The position numbers and the translations under genes were made by a program. Shown piece after piece: positions 40,041-52,500 of a DNA stretch of 64,000 nt; within the stretch, counting starts at the first letter, position 1; every line of letters starts with the position of its first letter. This stretch comes from Rhopalosiphum padi. Lineage: Eukaryota; Arthropoda; Insecta; Hemiptera; Aphididae. The stretch is taken from contig NC_083600.1 in assembly GCF_020882245.1 (NCBI RefSeq), positions 12,214,001 to 12,278,000 on the forward strand, written 5' to 3'. Under the pieces are notes generated by a model. It ran no database searches. It had not been told where the DNA came from and was given only the letters and a program-made list of their open reading frames with translations.

Positions 40041-40508
40041 CGCGAAATGGTCGTCCACCTCATAGAGTAGTATAGATGATGTACACTGTCGAACTATTGC
40101 ACTAATCACACTGTTAGTTGGAAATAGGCGGTATGAACTCGAAAACGACAAGCGCAATAAGCAGTAGTTATTGACAACTGAAATGTCTGAAATCACTGAA
40201 ATCAGTAAAATCCAAATAACGATAAATTTTCAATTTTGCAGCTGGTCGAAAAAAACCGTTGGACGGCTCATGGAGTAAACCATTGACTTTTAAAACACAC
40301 ACAACCGTAACGCTATCTACCGGTTCACTGACGCCTATGCTCATATAGAAATAAAAATCGGGATCATTGTAGTAGCCTACTATTATTATATTATTATTTT
40401 AGTTATTTGTTATGTAATTTTGTAATGATTAAAGATTATAATATTTAATAAATTTGTCTGGTTCTGTTTCTGACGTTTGTGTTGCAAGCTGTTATATTAT
40501 TATACAAT

Positions 40509-40555
40509 ACCACAGAATAGATTAAAAATAATAACAATTTTAACTATTCTGTGGT
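40509..40555. repeat. Perfect 12-bp inverted repeat (hairpin)
   Basis: accacagaatag at 40509-40520 pairs with ctattctgtggt at 40544-40555 across a 23-bp AT-rich centre that is itself partly palindromic. It may be a small MITE core. Confidence 0.6.
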
Positions 40556-40804
40556 TATACCGTCGTTTAGGCAATCTATATTTAAACTTCATAAAGTAAT
40601 AACATTGATTATGAATAATTACTACATAGGTATTTACTACAAATTAAAATTGCATGTTATGGAACAGTCAACAGTGTTTTTTTTAAGAAGACGCCATATT
40701 CATATTTTTGTATTAAAAATAGCGCGCTTGTATTTCAAATTCTATGAAGTCTCAAAAATAGTAAAATATATAACGTCATAATTGATGAAATGATGAGTAT
40801 TAAG

Positions 40805-40860
40805 CACGATTTAAGATAGTCTAATACTCTAATAAATAATAATAGATATCTTAAATCGTG
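40805..40860. repeat. Perfect 14-bp inverted repeat (hairpin)
   Basis: cacgatttaagata at 40805-40818 pairs with tatcttaaatcgtg at 40847-40860 across 28 bp. It may share origin with the hairpin 250 bp to the left. Confidence 0.6.
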
Positions 40861-41624
40861 GTGTTAAGTAATAACTATTATAGATGTGATCATTTTTACT
40901 ATGCTTTGTAGGAATTAGATACCTACTTAAAATTGTAATTTTTTTTCTAAATTTACAATTTACAAGTTATTAATTATTATATAAGATATTGTATTATTAA
41001 CGTAATGTTCGCCTGCTCATCTATATTAATTAATGCATTTGTATAAAAGAAAAATAGTACTTGAAGAACGGAAAAGAATTTTATGAAATTATTTAAAATC
41101 ACTAAACACTAGCGACTAGCGAGTAGTCACTAGTGAGACAACTGACTCAACTGAACAGAGGACAGTGAGGTACTGACTAGTGAGACACCGAAACGGTGCA
41201 GTTGAATTCCAACGGCAGTGGCGCAAGCGCCAAGGCCTCGACGTACGTTATCGAAACCGGTTCGTTCTACGATAATGATAATAATTAAAAATAGCACTAC
41301 CGCCACGGATTTGCTAAAACCGATAACGTTGACTTCCGTTAAACAAAACTACAATTTTCAAACAACATTAATATTAATAATAATATAATAATGATACAAC
41401 TATAAGAAATATAAAAATAATAATATAATTTGTTTTGCAGTCAACGCGTGTGGCGAATCGCTTTTCATCTTTTCCGATCAATTGTCATTAGTCATTACCG
41501 TCAGGTGTAGTGGTGTCTACCATCCTGATAAAATTATTATAATATTTTAATGCATTACCTATTTATTTTTCTATTGATTTCACTGTGATGTGTCTGTTTA
41601 CGATTACAATGTTATTTCACCTTT

Positions 41625-42506
41625 TAGATTCTAAACGGAGTGATGAATGTATTGATTTTACAATGATGTATTTTATTTTTTTATTTTTTTGTGTCTGTCA
41701 TCATGTTTTGGAGTAGTAATAGACATAGTGCTTTGATTTTTGACTTCAGTCCCTCTTTGAAAAGGAAAATTTATCTAGTTGGTACTTTGGGGGGTCAAAA
41801 GTATAAAATTTCCAGTAGTTTTCAAAGCGTCAGGAAAAACCCTGAAGAAGTAATTGAAAAACGGGAATTTTTACGCATAACCACTTTTCGAAAAAATCGA
41901 TTTTTTTGATTTTGCTGTAACTCAAAAATGAATCATTGTAAATACTTGAAATTTTCACCAAATGTTTATATTAGCGTTATCTATTTACGATTAAATTAAA
42001 AAAATATTTTGACTTTTTTAAGCTATTTGTAGACAATTTAAATTTTCGATTTTTCTAAATTTTTTTTCTTGAAATGCTGAAAAAAATTGGCTTTTCAAAA
42101 AATCTTTAAAATTTAATACAAGGTTTATTATAAGTTGTACTTATCGCAGTAAAAATAAATCAAAAATCGTTAGTCACAATTTTTGTTTATATGCATTTAA
42201 AGTTCAAATGTTTACGAAGTATGTCAAAATCGCAAAAATTTGCAAGGAATTTTGAAGTTGAAAATTCATAACATTTTTGTTATTTATAACTAAGGTTAAA
42301 AAACTTAACACAAGATTCCCCATAACTTTTTCTTCAATTAACAGTAAAAAAAAAACTCCTGCGTCAAAATAGAAAAAAAAATTTAATTTTTTACAAAATC
42401 GCGTAAAATAACACAATATACGTATTACGTATTACAATTTAAATATAGCTAATAATCTTAATATATCCTACTAATTATCCGACAAATCATTTCTGTTCAG
42501 AATCGT
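41625..42506. mobile_element. Probable non-autonomous DNA element with imperfect terminal repeats
   Basis: The left end tagattctaaacggagtgat resembles the right end read on the opposite strand (acgattctgaacagaaatga), about three matches in four. The inside has no long frame and contains A/T homopolymer-rich blocks. From memory, similar sequence is common in aphid genomes, but I cannot check that here. Confidence 0.4.
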
Positions 42507-43000
42507 TTTTCGTGTACAATGATATACCTATCATTGCATTCAAGTTTAACACATCCATTATAGTGACCTATACTCATCTCCATGAGCAATATCCACTTGC
42601 CCACCATTTTTACATGTAATACTGTAATATTACATTACCCTGTACTCTGTAGTAATATTAATTGTTATATTCTGTGCGAATCTGTATGACTACTGTGACT
42701 CATCTTTGTTTTTATTGTTTTTATATCTGTTGCGCCAGACGACAGTCATCACTCGTCAGATACCCAGGTCGTGGCTGTCGGCTGGCATTGACTAATGGAT
42801 AATAAAATATATATATTCCTACGTTCTAATAACATTTCTAATTCTAACCCCGCATAACGAAAAAGCAAAATATAATTGATTCCCCAAAAAAAATATTTAA
42901 ACGACCAATAATTTTTTTTTATCATCACGGTGCAATCCACACGATCACGTGAATTAGAAAAAAATATATTTAACACAGGTTTAAAGGCAGAAGTTTTTTA

Positions 43001-43142
43001 GGCTATCTTGTCGTATGCGTTCTAATGGCAACATTACGACTGCATTACGATTTGCGACGGCATTCGGGCGCCACAAACTTTCAAATTTCAATCCTTTGGA
43101 TATGTTCCTTAGAGAGGGTTGAGCGCATACGACATGATAGCT
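43001..43142. mobile_element. 142-bp hAT-type MITE
   Basis: The termini are ggctatcttgtcgtatgcg and, from the right on the other strand, agctatcatgtcgtatgcg (17 of 19 match). An identical 8-bp string gtttttta flanks both ends (42993-43000 and 43143-43150). The 8-bp duplication points to hAT. No coding frame. Confidence 0.65.
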
Positions 43143-43150
43143 GTTTTTTA

Positions 43151-44768
43151 TGATTACAATACATAAGAAAATACATGGAAGGTAATGGAAGAAAATTTTT
43201 TTCGTATTTTCATTGCAGACAGTCGGTATAACATTCGATTAATTTTAAAAGATACTGAAGTAGCCACTTTTGAGGAAACCGTGTTTTTGACGAAAAACTT
43301 AATGAAAAAACTGAATATAAAACGGTTAATCAAAATAAATGCGTAAAGAACGTGATGAGTGATGACGATAAACGACAACTTACTTATTATTACTTATCAA
43401 CCAGGAATCGAGAAAAACATCCATTCATTATCGTAATTTATAATATTATACCCAATATATCAAAAAATAATATCAAAGCTCCAGGACCCCTTGTCCTTTA
43501 TTTTACTATGAAAAACTCATGTAAATTAAAAAAAAATTCTACTTCCAATCCAATATAGTGGGAAGTAATTCATGTACTAAAACCTTTTTTTACGGGACGC
43601 AATTCATGTGCTTCCGCCGTTTTCCTAAATTGTATTAGATATACGCAGATTCCACAATTCAACTTATAATGCTATATAAAATAGTTTATTTTCTTTTATC
43701 AAATCAGAAAATTCGACTTAATTATTTGCATCATAAGATTCAATTTAAGTTATAATATTAGTAGTTTTAAATAAATCTATATCATTAATAATAAATATTG
43801 TACTTGAAATTTCAAACAAAATTTGCCAAAAGTGGATTATTAAACATTTTATATTTAACCATTTAAATAATACGTTGAAAAGAAAGATAAATGGTATCAA
43901 AAACTTTAGTTTCATATTTTCCAAATTATTGTTTTTAAACAGCTTATTTTTAAAACAATTTTATATAAGATTGACCACCGGGGCCAACTTTTTTTTTTCA
44001 ATATGGCAATGAATGAATAAAGGGGTCAAGAACATTTTGTTTGGCCAAATGTAAAGGAAATTATGTATTAATAAAATATAATTATTTATTTATCAGTGTT
44101 TAAATAATAAATTACCATACATATTTTAGGAATTCCTCTTGTTGAGTTTATTCATTGTACTTAGACATCGTATGAGTTACGCCAAACTATGAATATTAAT
44201 TTGTCATCATACTTAAATAATTTTATTATTTTTATTAATTAAACTAATTACATATTTTTTGCATTTGATGAATACACCCCATACCAGGGAGATATTTTTA
44301 CATAATTTTACATACAACACTCGAGGCTATACATGTACACAAGGTAAATGGTAGTACACAAACATTTCTCAACCAATATGGCAATATATTATAATTTAAA
44401 ATTAAAAAAAAAAAATTTCAATGAAACAAAAACCGTTACAAGTTTCTTCATCACAAAATATTGGCATTGTTCACCATTGACAATGACAATTAGGACACAA
44501 TGAGATATCTATAAGTGTATCGGCGCCAAGAAAGACACACATCTGATCTGAATTCTCAATGGTTCCAAATATTGCAATCGAAGATACGAAATATACGTAC
44601 ACTATTTACATACAGTCACCATACTCCCGGACGTATTTGGGGGCGCTTTATACAGGAATTCAATGGCACATTTTGCGATCCCTGAAATATTGGGCATGAG
44701 CCATACTCATGGTCACAAGCAAATTATAAGTTGTATGGTCCAAAGGGGTGATCGATTCATTTAAGCTT
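43151..44768. other. Intergenic region upstream of flightin
   Basis: AT-rich, no gene recognised. The last part should contain flight-muscle regulatory sequence for flightin, but I could not pick out a clear MEF2 site by eye. Confidence 0.4.
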
Positions 44769-44804
44769 TCAGTCGGTACTTTATTAGATTGGAATTCAGT
44801 TAAG
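44769..44804 (+). promoter_or_regulatory. Possible flightin start site and leader exon
   Basis: An arthropod initiator-like tcagtc starts at about 44769. A donor aag|gtttgt follows at 44805, and an acceptor cttttag ends at 44912, 20 bp before the flightin ATG. The implied leader intron is 108 bp. A TATA-like attataag lies near 44723, farther upstream than usual. Inferred, not demonstrated. Confidence 0.35.
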
Positions 44805-44932
44805 GTTTGTGTTGTATATATACTTGTATTTCATTTCAAACTACAGTATTTATTTTATTGTGTTATTCCATTTTAGTTTTTATAAACGCTTAAGATTTTT
44901 ATTCTCTTTTAGTCAAATTACATACATCTAAC

Positions 44933-46573
44933 ATGGCTGATCCTGATGCACCTGCCTGGATGCTCGACGATGACGTCGCAGACGAATCTACTAATGTCGG
45001 TGGTGATGAAGAAGTCGTCGAAGAGGATACTGCACCGGTCCAAAAAGTCGAAGCGCCTAAACCACCAGCTGAATGGAGGAAAACTTATAAGCTCGCTGTA
45101 AGTAATTTAATACAATTATTTTCACGTGAATTGAAAAATCTGATCATTACAACTAACGTAAGACGTAACGATTTTAAATGTATTCAATAACAATAATAAT
45201 TATAATAATAATACACATTTTCGAAATTATGTTATCACGTTTTACTATTATTTCATTCAAATAATTATAATTGAATATAGATATTCATGTTCGAAACAAT
45301 TGAATTTATTTATTATTATCATAACAATTTCTTATTTTTTCGTATTGTGCATAACTATACTTTTATGGCTACTCAAAATTGATCGTCTCTTTTATACTTA
45401 ATCCGTGTACCAGCTGGTATAACCTTAACCAATAATTCATTACGTTTATTAACTATATATTATTATACGTGGCGCTAAATATATATATATATATATAATA
45501 TATATATTGTATACAATATCGATATTGATCGCATTGTTGATTGTGCAGATCGAGGAGAAAGACAGGCGCAAGATTTTCAGACACTGGGCCCGACCGACCA
45601 GGCTTCAGTATCAAATCCTGTACGACTACCAGAGTAATTACTACGACGACTACATAACGTACATGAACAGGCGACAAAGGGGACTGTATGACCCGGTGCC
45701 CGTGCCGCAGACGTGGGAGGAACGCGTGCTCAGGACGTGTACCAAAGACGGCCGCCGTCTGTCGTCGTCTGACTTCCCGCTGGTTAAGTCCAAGCTCAAC
45801 GACTACATGGTAATACCATCCGTGTGCCGGGCTGATCACGACAAGCATTACTACTACAGACAGTACTACGACCAACTCATCGGTACACCTTGGTAAGTTG
45901 CAGTGATATTGAAATTTAATATATACACTGTAGAAATAATGTACACTTGTACAGAATATACCTACGGAGTTAGTATATATAATGCATAAACCGAAATAAC
46001 TATATATATATATAATTATTTTGTCACTGGAGAAGACGATAAGAAATTACTTTTGTAACAGTTGAATATTTTTTTTCCTTTCTTTTATCAGTTCCCAAAA
46101 ATGTAGGTCATATATGCAAATAAATAAATAAATAAATATAGGTAATATATAATTATATAGGTTGTTATAATTTATTCATACTTAATCAGTTATTGAATTA
46201 GGTATGTATCTAATTCTGTATACCTATAATCATACATAATTTCACAAAATTAAGAATTTTTTCCAAATTTAATAATTAATAATAATATTCATAGATTACA
46301 TTTATCATTATTGTTCAATCGGAAATCGTCAAAATAAACATACCAAACATATATTAATAAATTTATTATTGATTTATACGTTTTAGAATTTCATAGAATC
46401 CAAATAATTATACGATTTTTGTTTATTCTTTGTATCTGTTTATTATTGAGATCAATTTATTTATTTAATATTCTTATTTCAGGGTTACGTTGTCAACATT
46501 AGGTCGTAATCCTAATATGCTGAGTGTACCACGGCCAACCATTAAAGACCGATTGCATGCTCAAAATATCTAA
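44933..46573 (+). CDS. fln: Flightin, flight-muscle thick-filament protein
   Basis: Three exons: 44933-45097, 45549-45892, 46483-46573 (stop TAA); 199 aa. Flightin binds the myosin rod and sets thick-filament length and stiffness in insect indirect flight muscle. The N-terminus is acidic and Pro/Glu-rich (PAWMLDDDVADES). The diagnostic conserved block starts FRHWARPTRLQYQILYDYQS and continues NYYDDYITYMNRRQRG, then PQTWEERVLRT, as in Drosophila flightin. All splice phases close. The first exon begins 20 bp after a leader acceptor. AATAAA at 46663-46668 is a likely polyadenylation signal. Exon 2 is GC- and CpG-rich compared with its neighbours. In aphids, expression is expected mainly in winged morphs (inference). 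Confidence 0.93.
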
Positions 46574-46662
46574 ATTTATTATTTTGGATGCTGCAGACAA
46601 ATTAGACTTACAACAAATTCTGCTGTACAATATACATATTATGTATTATAGAACCATCAACC

Positions 46663-46668
46663 AATAAA
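46663..46668 (+). terminator. Probable flightin polyadenylation signal (AATAAA)
   Basis: A canonical AATAAA lies 90 bp after the flightin stop codon and is followed within about 25 bp by a T-rich run. Confidence 0.6.
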
Positions 46669-46673
46669 ACTGA

Positions 46674-48260
46674 ATTTCTACAGTATTTTTTTTTTCAAAT
46701 ATATTATGCACATTACACATAGATACTTATGACCTACCGGCTACCACAATGATCAACGAAGTTTACAATCTCATGTTAATCATTAATATGTTGTATAATA
46801 AAAATTAAAAAATTATTTTAATATTGTCATTATATACTTGTATATATATTTATTATTTATTTACTATCTATAAAATAATTACTTACAAAAGTGTGAGAGT
46901 GCTGTGCGATTGGTGTTGAATGGATTGTGGTTTAATGAAGACAATACCATTAATGGCATTTATGAAATTATATTTTTCAAAATTATAATAATATTTAATT
47001 AATCAAATTATTATGAATAATATTAAAAATTTGAAAATAATAATATAATTGTACATCTAATACGGCTTACTGCTGTAAAATCTGTAGACTAACTAATGCA
47101 ATAGGTAACGTCATTGATTTATAAATATATTATATAATCAATGTTAACACCACATCGACATAGGTACTGTCTCAATTTTGCATTAAATATATGTATAAAC
47201 CTATTTAATATTTTGGTAAATTAATAGTTATAATAGCGTTTGACTCTTAAATAATATTATTTACATACAAGTAAATAGGGTCCTCAAATAGTCAAATCTA
47301 ATTTATAAGTTTTTAATTATCAATTATTTTAATATAAATATATATGAAAATTCAATTTTGATGGAGTTACATTGAACACAAATATATTCATGATTACGTC
47401 TGTACAACAAAAAGGCAAGCGCAATACTGTAACACTGGTTTTAAATATAATAATGTTGTTACTTGCCCGTGTGTCATATTAAAACTATTATACTCAAAAC
47501 TGATTTAGTAATAATTTCCTGTTTAAAATCGGAAAATAATATTTACTTAATCACGAATGAAATACATTGCGTGTATAAAATAAATATTTGGCGTAGACGC
47601 CTGTTGTGAATCAGTATAATTAACAGTGGCTATAATTAATGGGATCTCCCCCATCGGACATGAAACATATAATATGTATTTTAAAGGCATTATTTAAAAC
47701 TATTGGCTCAATTGGCTGTACAGATATCTATGTTGAAGATATCTTCAATAAGCCAAAAATATCTAAATCCTCTAATTTGCCTGTTTGTTTAAGAAGACAT
47801 TATTAAATTTATAACAATAAATTAAATTATTAATTTAAAAAATACTATTTTAATAAATAATATTTATATTTATTGAATTTGTTTTCCTATAAAGTATATT
47901 ATTTTCTATTTTATGTGTGCAATTGTAAAAAAAGTATGAAAAACATTACTGGTTATGTTTTTTTAATAATTATAATAATACCTAAATAATTGAGAAGTAA
48001 TAAATTATTTTTTAATTAAAAGGTAGTTAATTTTTCTAGTTAAAAATTGAAGTCCTATTTAGACCATACCTATCTAGACTAGTAGTATTGTATTAATTGT
48101 AAACGTATGAATTATAGCAGTATCAAAAAATTGACGTATAATTTTGATAACAAAAATACCTATTACTATGACAAAGTAGCTAAGGTATAGAATAATAGAA
48201 ATAGAATTCACGACTCACTGTTTAAAGTAATAATAACTGGTAGGATACTAGGATGTAACC
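46674..48260. other. Intergenic, downstream of flightin
   Basis: AT-rich. Nothing is recognised beyond simple AT repeats. Confidence 0.45.
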
Positions 48261-48268
48261 GTGTAGAC

Positions 48269-48472
48269 CAGCGTTTCTCAACTTTTTTAGTCTCGCGACC
48301 CCCAAAAAAGTATAAAATATGCTCAATCACTTCGCGACCCCCCTACCTATCTATATTAAGTAAAAATTTGTATCATATCGTTGGGAAAGCCAAATTTTGA
48401 ACAAAAGGTTCATTTTGTAAATCAGTGTTTCATTATTTTTGACCACCGCGACCCCCAGGTTGAAAAACGCTG
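48269..48472. mobile_element. 204-bp hAT MITE with perfect 8-bp target duplication
   Basis: The left end is cagcgtttctcaac; the right end on the opposite strand is cagcgtttttcaac (13 of 14 match). gtgtagac flanks both ends exactly (48261-48268 and 48473-48480). The interior includes the repeated cgcgacccc motif typical of this kind of short hAT derivative. No coding capacity. Confidence 0.8.
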
Positions 48473-49323
48473 GTGTAGACCATTATATTAAATAATGTCG
48501 AAACGGAGATTCGTTACAATTTATATCTGAGCAGCTGCAATCAAAACTGTAATTGAAAAAAATGTCAGGGGTCCAACATTTCTTTTAACAAAAATACTGA
48601 AAAGTGAAAATGTATAGTTAATAAACTATATTCACCACTAAAATGTTTCTACTTTTAAAAATCTCAGGGGGGTCTGGACGCTTGAATCCTCCCATCGATT
48701 ACGACCTTGACTACAATTAAAAATATTGAGTTGTCAACCAAATAATGTTATGCAATTCAATAAAAAGTCCTTAACTATATTCAATATAATTATTTTGACT
48801 ATTCAACATAACTTGTAATAATTTTTAATTCATGAAATTAGGTTCTTGTCTATAATATTCAATCATTTTAATCTTTAAGAAAACAATATACTAGGAAAAA
48901 CGAAAGATATAATAATAGGTATAGTATTTACAAAACAATATTATTTGTGATTTGAACGTATATATTATTACATTGTATATATTTGAACGATATAGATACA
49001 ACCAATCGTTAAAGGTAATACATATAATACATATTCAGTTGTTCGTAAAATATATAATAACACAAAAATGCAACAAAATAAATAAATATCGAACAACATT
49101 TGAACGCAAATCGTTTTAGACTATATTAAGATAAATTTGATTAAATTTCGTTTTATCCTGCTCAAATACCTACAAAACTGACGAACAAAATAGTTATGTT
49201 CTATATTTCTATAATATCTATACAAAAAAAAACCAACGCTAGATAAAATATATCATTATTTTAACAATTTCTAATGACCAATTAGATTTTAGTATGGAGG
49301 ATAAACAATAATTGTAAGACACC

Positions 49324-49416
49324 AAAAAAAAAAGAAAAAGAGTCAGGAGATGAGAATTATACCGGAGTGAGAGAGATAGGAGAGGAGAAGAGAGATAGAG
49401 AGGGAAAAAAGAGAAC
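49324..49416. repeat. Purine-rich tract in the 3' region of the myofilin-like gene
   Basis: About 90 bp is almost only A and G (gagaga/aggag units). A pyrimidine-rich stretch at 49484-49512 is partly complementary. On the minus-strand transcript both would lie 3' of the stop codon and could pair. Function unknown. Confidence 0.5.
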
Positions 49417-49575
49417 AGATGTAATGATGAAAGATGATGGCGAGCGGTCGTGTCGTCTGATTTGCTTCAGTACCAATTTATGCGACTCTCTTTTTCTCAC
49501 TTTTTCTCTCTGTTAATAAATTATATTTATATTAATAACAATATTATTCAATATTATTAAAGACGTTAAATTCCG

Positions 49576-52500
49576 TTAAAACGACACTTTTTTCGACGAC
49601 TTCTTCTTGTAAGTGCTGACCGATTCTGTGAGCGCTTCGTTGTCAGCGAACAACGCTTTCAGGTCGGCCGAACGTTTTTGGCGGGCAGCGTCCCGCTCGG
49701 CGATGCCGTCAATCTCGTTTTGTATATCTAACAAGCGGGCCTTGGACTTGCGCGCCCTGGCCGCGGCCGCTAATTGATCGGCGGATCGCTCGTCAGCTGC
49801 ATCCTGTAACTGCGCTTTAAATGCAGCCGACCGTCGGTTGTTGGCGTGTAGTTCGGCTGAGGCCACCACGTCCTCCGCATCCTGGAAGAAGGACTTTGTC
49901 CGCTTCTTGTAGATTTCATCTTCTAACGCCTCCTGCGACTTGCTGTTTAGCCCAACCGTGTCCAACAGTTTTTCAGTGTAGTTGAGTCGCGCCCTAGGCT
50001 TGCCGTCCGACGCGAACCCGTTGAACGCTGACTCAAATTCCTTTTCCAGCGACGCCGTCCGGGCGGCTGCCACCTTTGCGGCCCGAGCCCGACGCATTGC
50101 AGCTACCTGAAGCACAACCGACATACATTCGTCACTATATAGTATATACATTATATTTAAATCATACATAGTAAGGGAAATATCGTATTACTCGTCGGTA
50201 TACATAAAAACCATATAGTTTCAAACAAATTTATAATTCGTTCCAACTTACTATATATGTATGTAGGTACTTGTAATTGTATAAGTATTTTTAAATTTTA
50301 TGAATGAGTGAAATAGTATAGACCAACATTTTGTATAGGGTACCTCTCTCGTAGGCAGACTTTACTACGCCAATATTATAACTTTAAATAAATTATACGA
50401 CAGTAATAATAAATTATAAGTTAATGGAATTCGTCGCAGACAGTTAGTATAAGTGCGTATCGTATTAATGTGTATGTACTGTGTAGTCAGTGATCATTAG
50501 TGTACTAATATATATGACTGAAAAAAATAATGAAGACCCGGGTCCAAGTACATTCATAATATGCCAATAACGCACATTCGAATATGAATCATGATTTTTA
50601 TTTTGTCTTAAAGTATCAATATTTTGTCAATATTGTATTAACTAACCTATTTATCAGATAAAATTTTTGAAAATATAATATATGAATTTGTATTTTGTAA
50701 TGGAAAAATGTTTTAAGTTCCTACGATTAATATATATTTTTTAGTAACAACATATAACTAAAATTGTTATAGGAAATATCGTTATGTTTTGATTACCTAA
50801 ATATAAAATTTCGTTATGTTATAACTAAACTTTAAAGTGTCTAAAAAAAATTGTTGTTAGGTATTTTTTTATATTTTCATCACTCTATAGAAATAAAGTA
50901 TGAAGAATCTTGTACTACATTAACATTTTCAAATCCTAGCTATAAACATTTTATATTTTATAGTTGATATATTTTTAATTGCAAAACATTCATAATTTCT
51001 GTCTAAATTTGAACTTTAAGCGTTCATAAAACAAAATTATAATTCACTCATTATATAATTGTATTGACTTATAGTACTTAATTATTATCAATATTTTTAA
51101 ATCGGCATAAATGTTTTTGAATTAATTATCTTTACTATATATTCAAGCTTTTTGATTAAGAAAATAAAATATTATCAGTAACATAAATAAAAAAACTAAA
51201 ATAAAAACAACAGTTTTAAATATCTGTAAGTATAAATACTTCAAAAGGATCAGATTAAAAAAAAAAGTATTTATTTATTATATGTATTATACTATTACTA
51301 TGTGTAGAAAATACTAATATAAACATTTGGTGAATATTTTAAGTATCTACAGTTGTTAATTTCTACAAGCTTATAAAATTCCCTTATAGTTCTAGTATCA
51401 ATTAGATCCAATTTTATATGAGTGACCAACATACAATTTTTTTATATTTTATACATAAATTGTAGTATACGATTGTACTTTATATAGTGACGACTCATTC
51501 AATTCCCAAACACATGACCTCGAGAACGCTCCAAACATCTGGACGTGTTAAGGTAAACATCGAAAATCAGTAAAACAGATTTTAAGTGTGTAACTTTTAT
51601 AGTTTTATGTAATAACAATATGATTGTTTTTAAAAAACAAATATTATATTGAACACCTTGCACCACATCTGCCTTTGAACTCCAATAGCTGAGCACCACT
51701 GCACAGAGTTCACTGTATCTATATACATTATACAATTATTCGTATATTATTGTTTATTCTTCATAAATTATATTATTGTGTCCTGGACATTAATGTTATT
51801 AAATAACCAACTGTCTAATTATAGTACTATATTTATACAAAGTTACATTTTTTTCCTGTGGATTTATTGGATAGTTGGATGTGTATGTGTAAATAATAGT
51901 AGGATATTTAGTGTCGTTATATAAATGGCTTATAGGTATGTGTTAAACTTAAAAAATAATTATCAGAATAATAACCATATTAGATACGTTATGTATATTA
52001 ATATATTATGTGATATGTTTATACATGGTAAAATTAATGAGTAATTAGTTAAAGTAATCAGTATCTATGTATTAGATTTATAGGACTAAATAAGATAATG
52101 AACACCTTATTAATATAATTTACCAAGTGAAAAGAGACAATAAGTTATGTATAACATAATAACTAGAATGGTTGATTAAATGTATAGGTTATTTATTATT
52201 ATTATTATTACTAAATCATTTAAGACTCCATATTATATTTAGAATATAGATACTCAATATATTATAAAAATTGACATACATTTTACTAAGATAAAATATA
52301 AAAAAACAGTTAAGTTGCATTGCTGTATAATACTAGTTTCGAGTATACCTCATTATTGATTTATCACTTTAATGGGTATGTTGAATTTGAATTCAATTCT
52401 AAAGCATACCATATGAAAAACGAGCGGATACAGTGTGTTAGCCTTTATTTCTAAAAGTATTTAATTATATAATAATATTATTATTAATTGTAATCAAGGC

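Larger units (their letters stand above)
40041..41624. other. Upstream region of citron kinase; hairpins and short repeats
   Basis: The frame of citron exon 1 stays open up to 40196, so the leader or an extended N-terminus lies at 40041-40200. Beyond are two perfect hairpins (listed). Around 41101-41190 the 11-mer ctagtgagaca occurs twice, with several ctagcgac-like units, a degenerate repeat. No other gene is seen. Confidence 0.45.

Noticed and set aside
45453..45875. 140-codon minus-strand frame opposite flightin exon 2
   Set aside because: Shadow of the GC-rich flightin exon.
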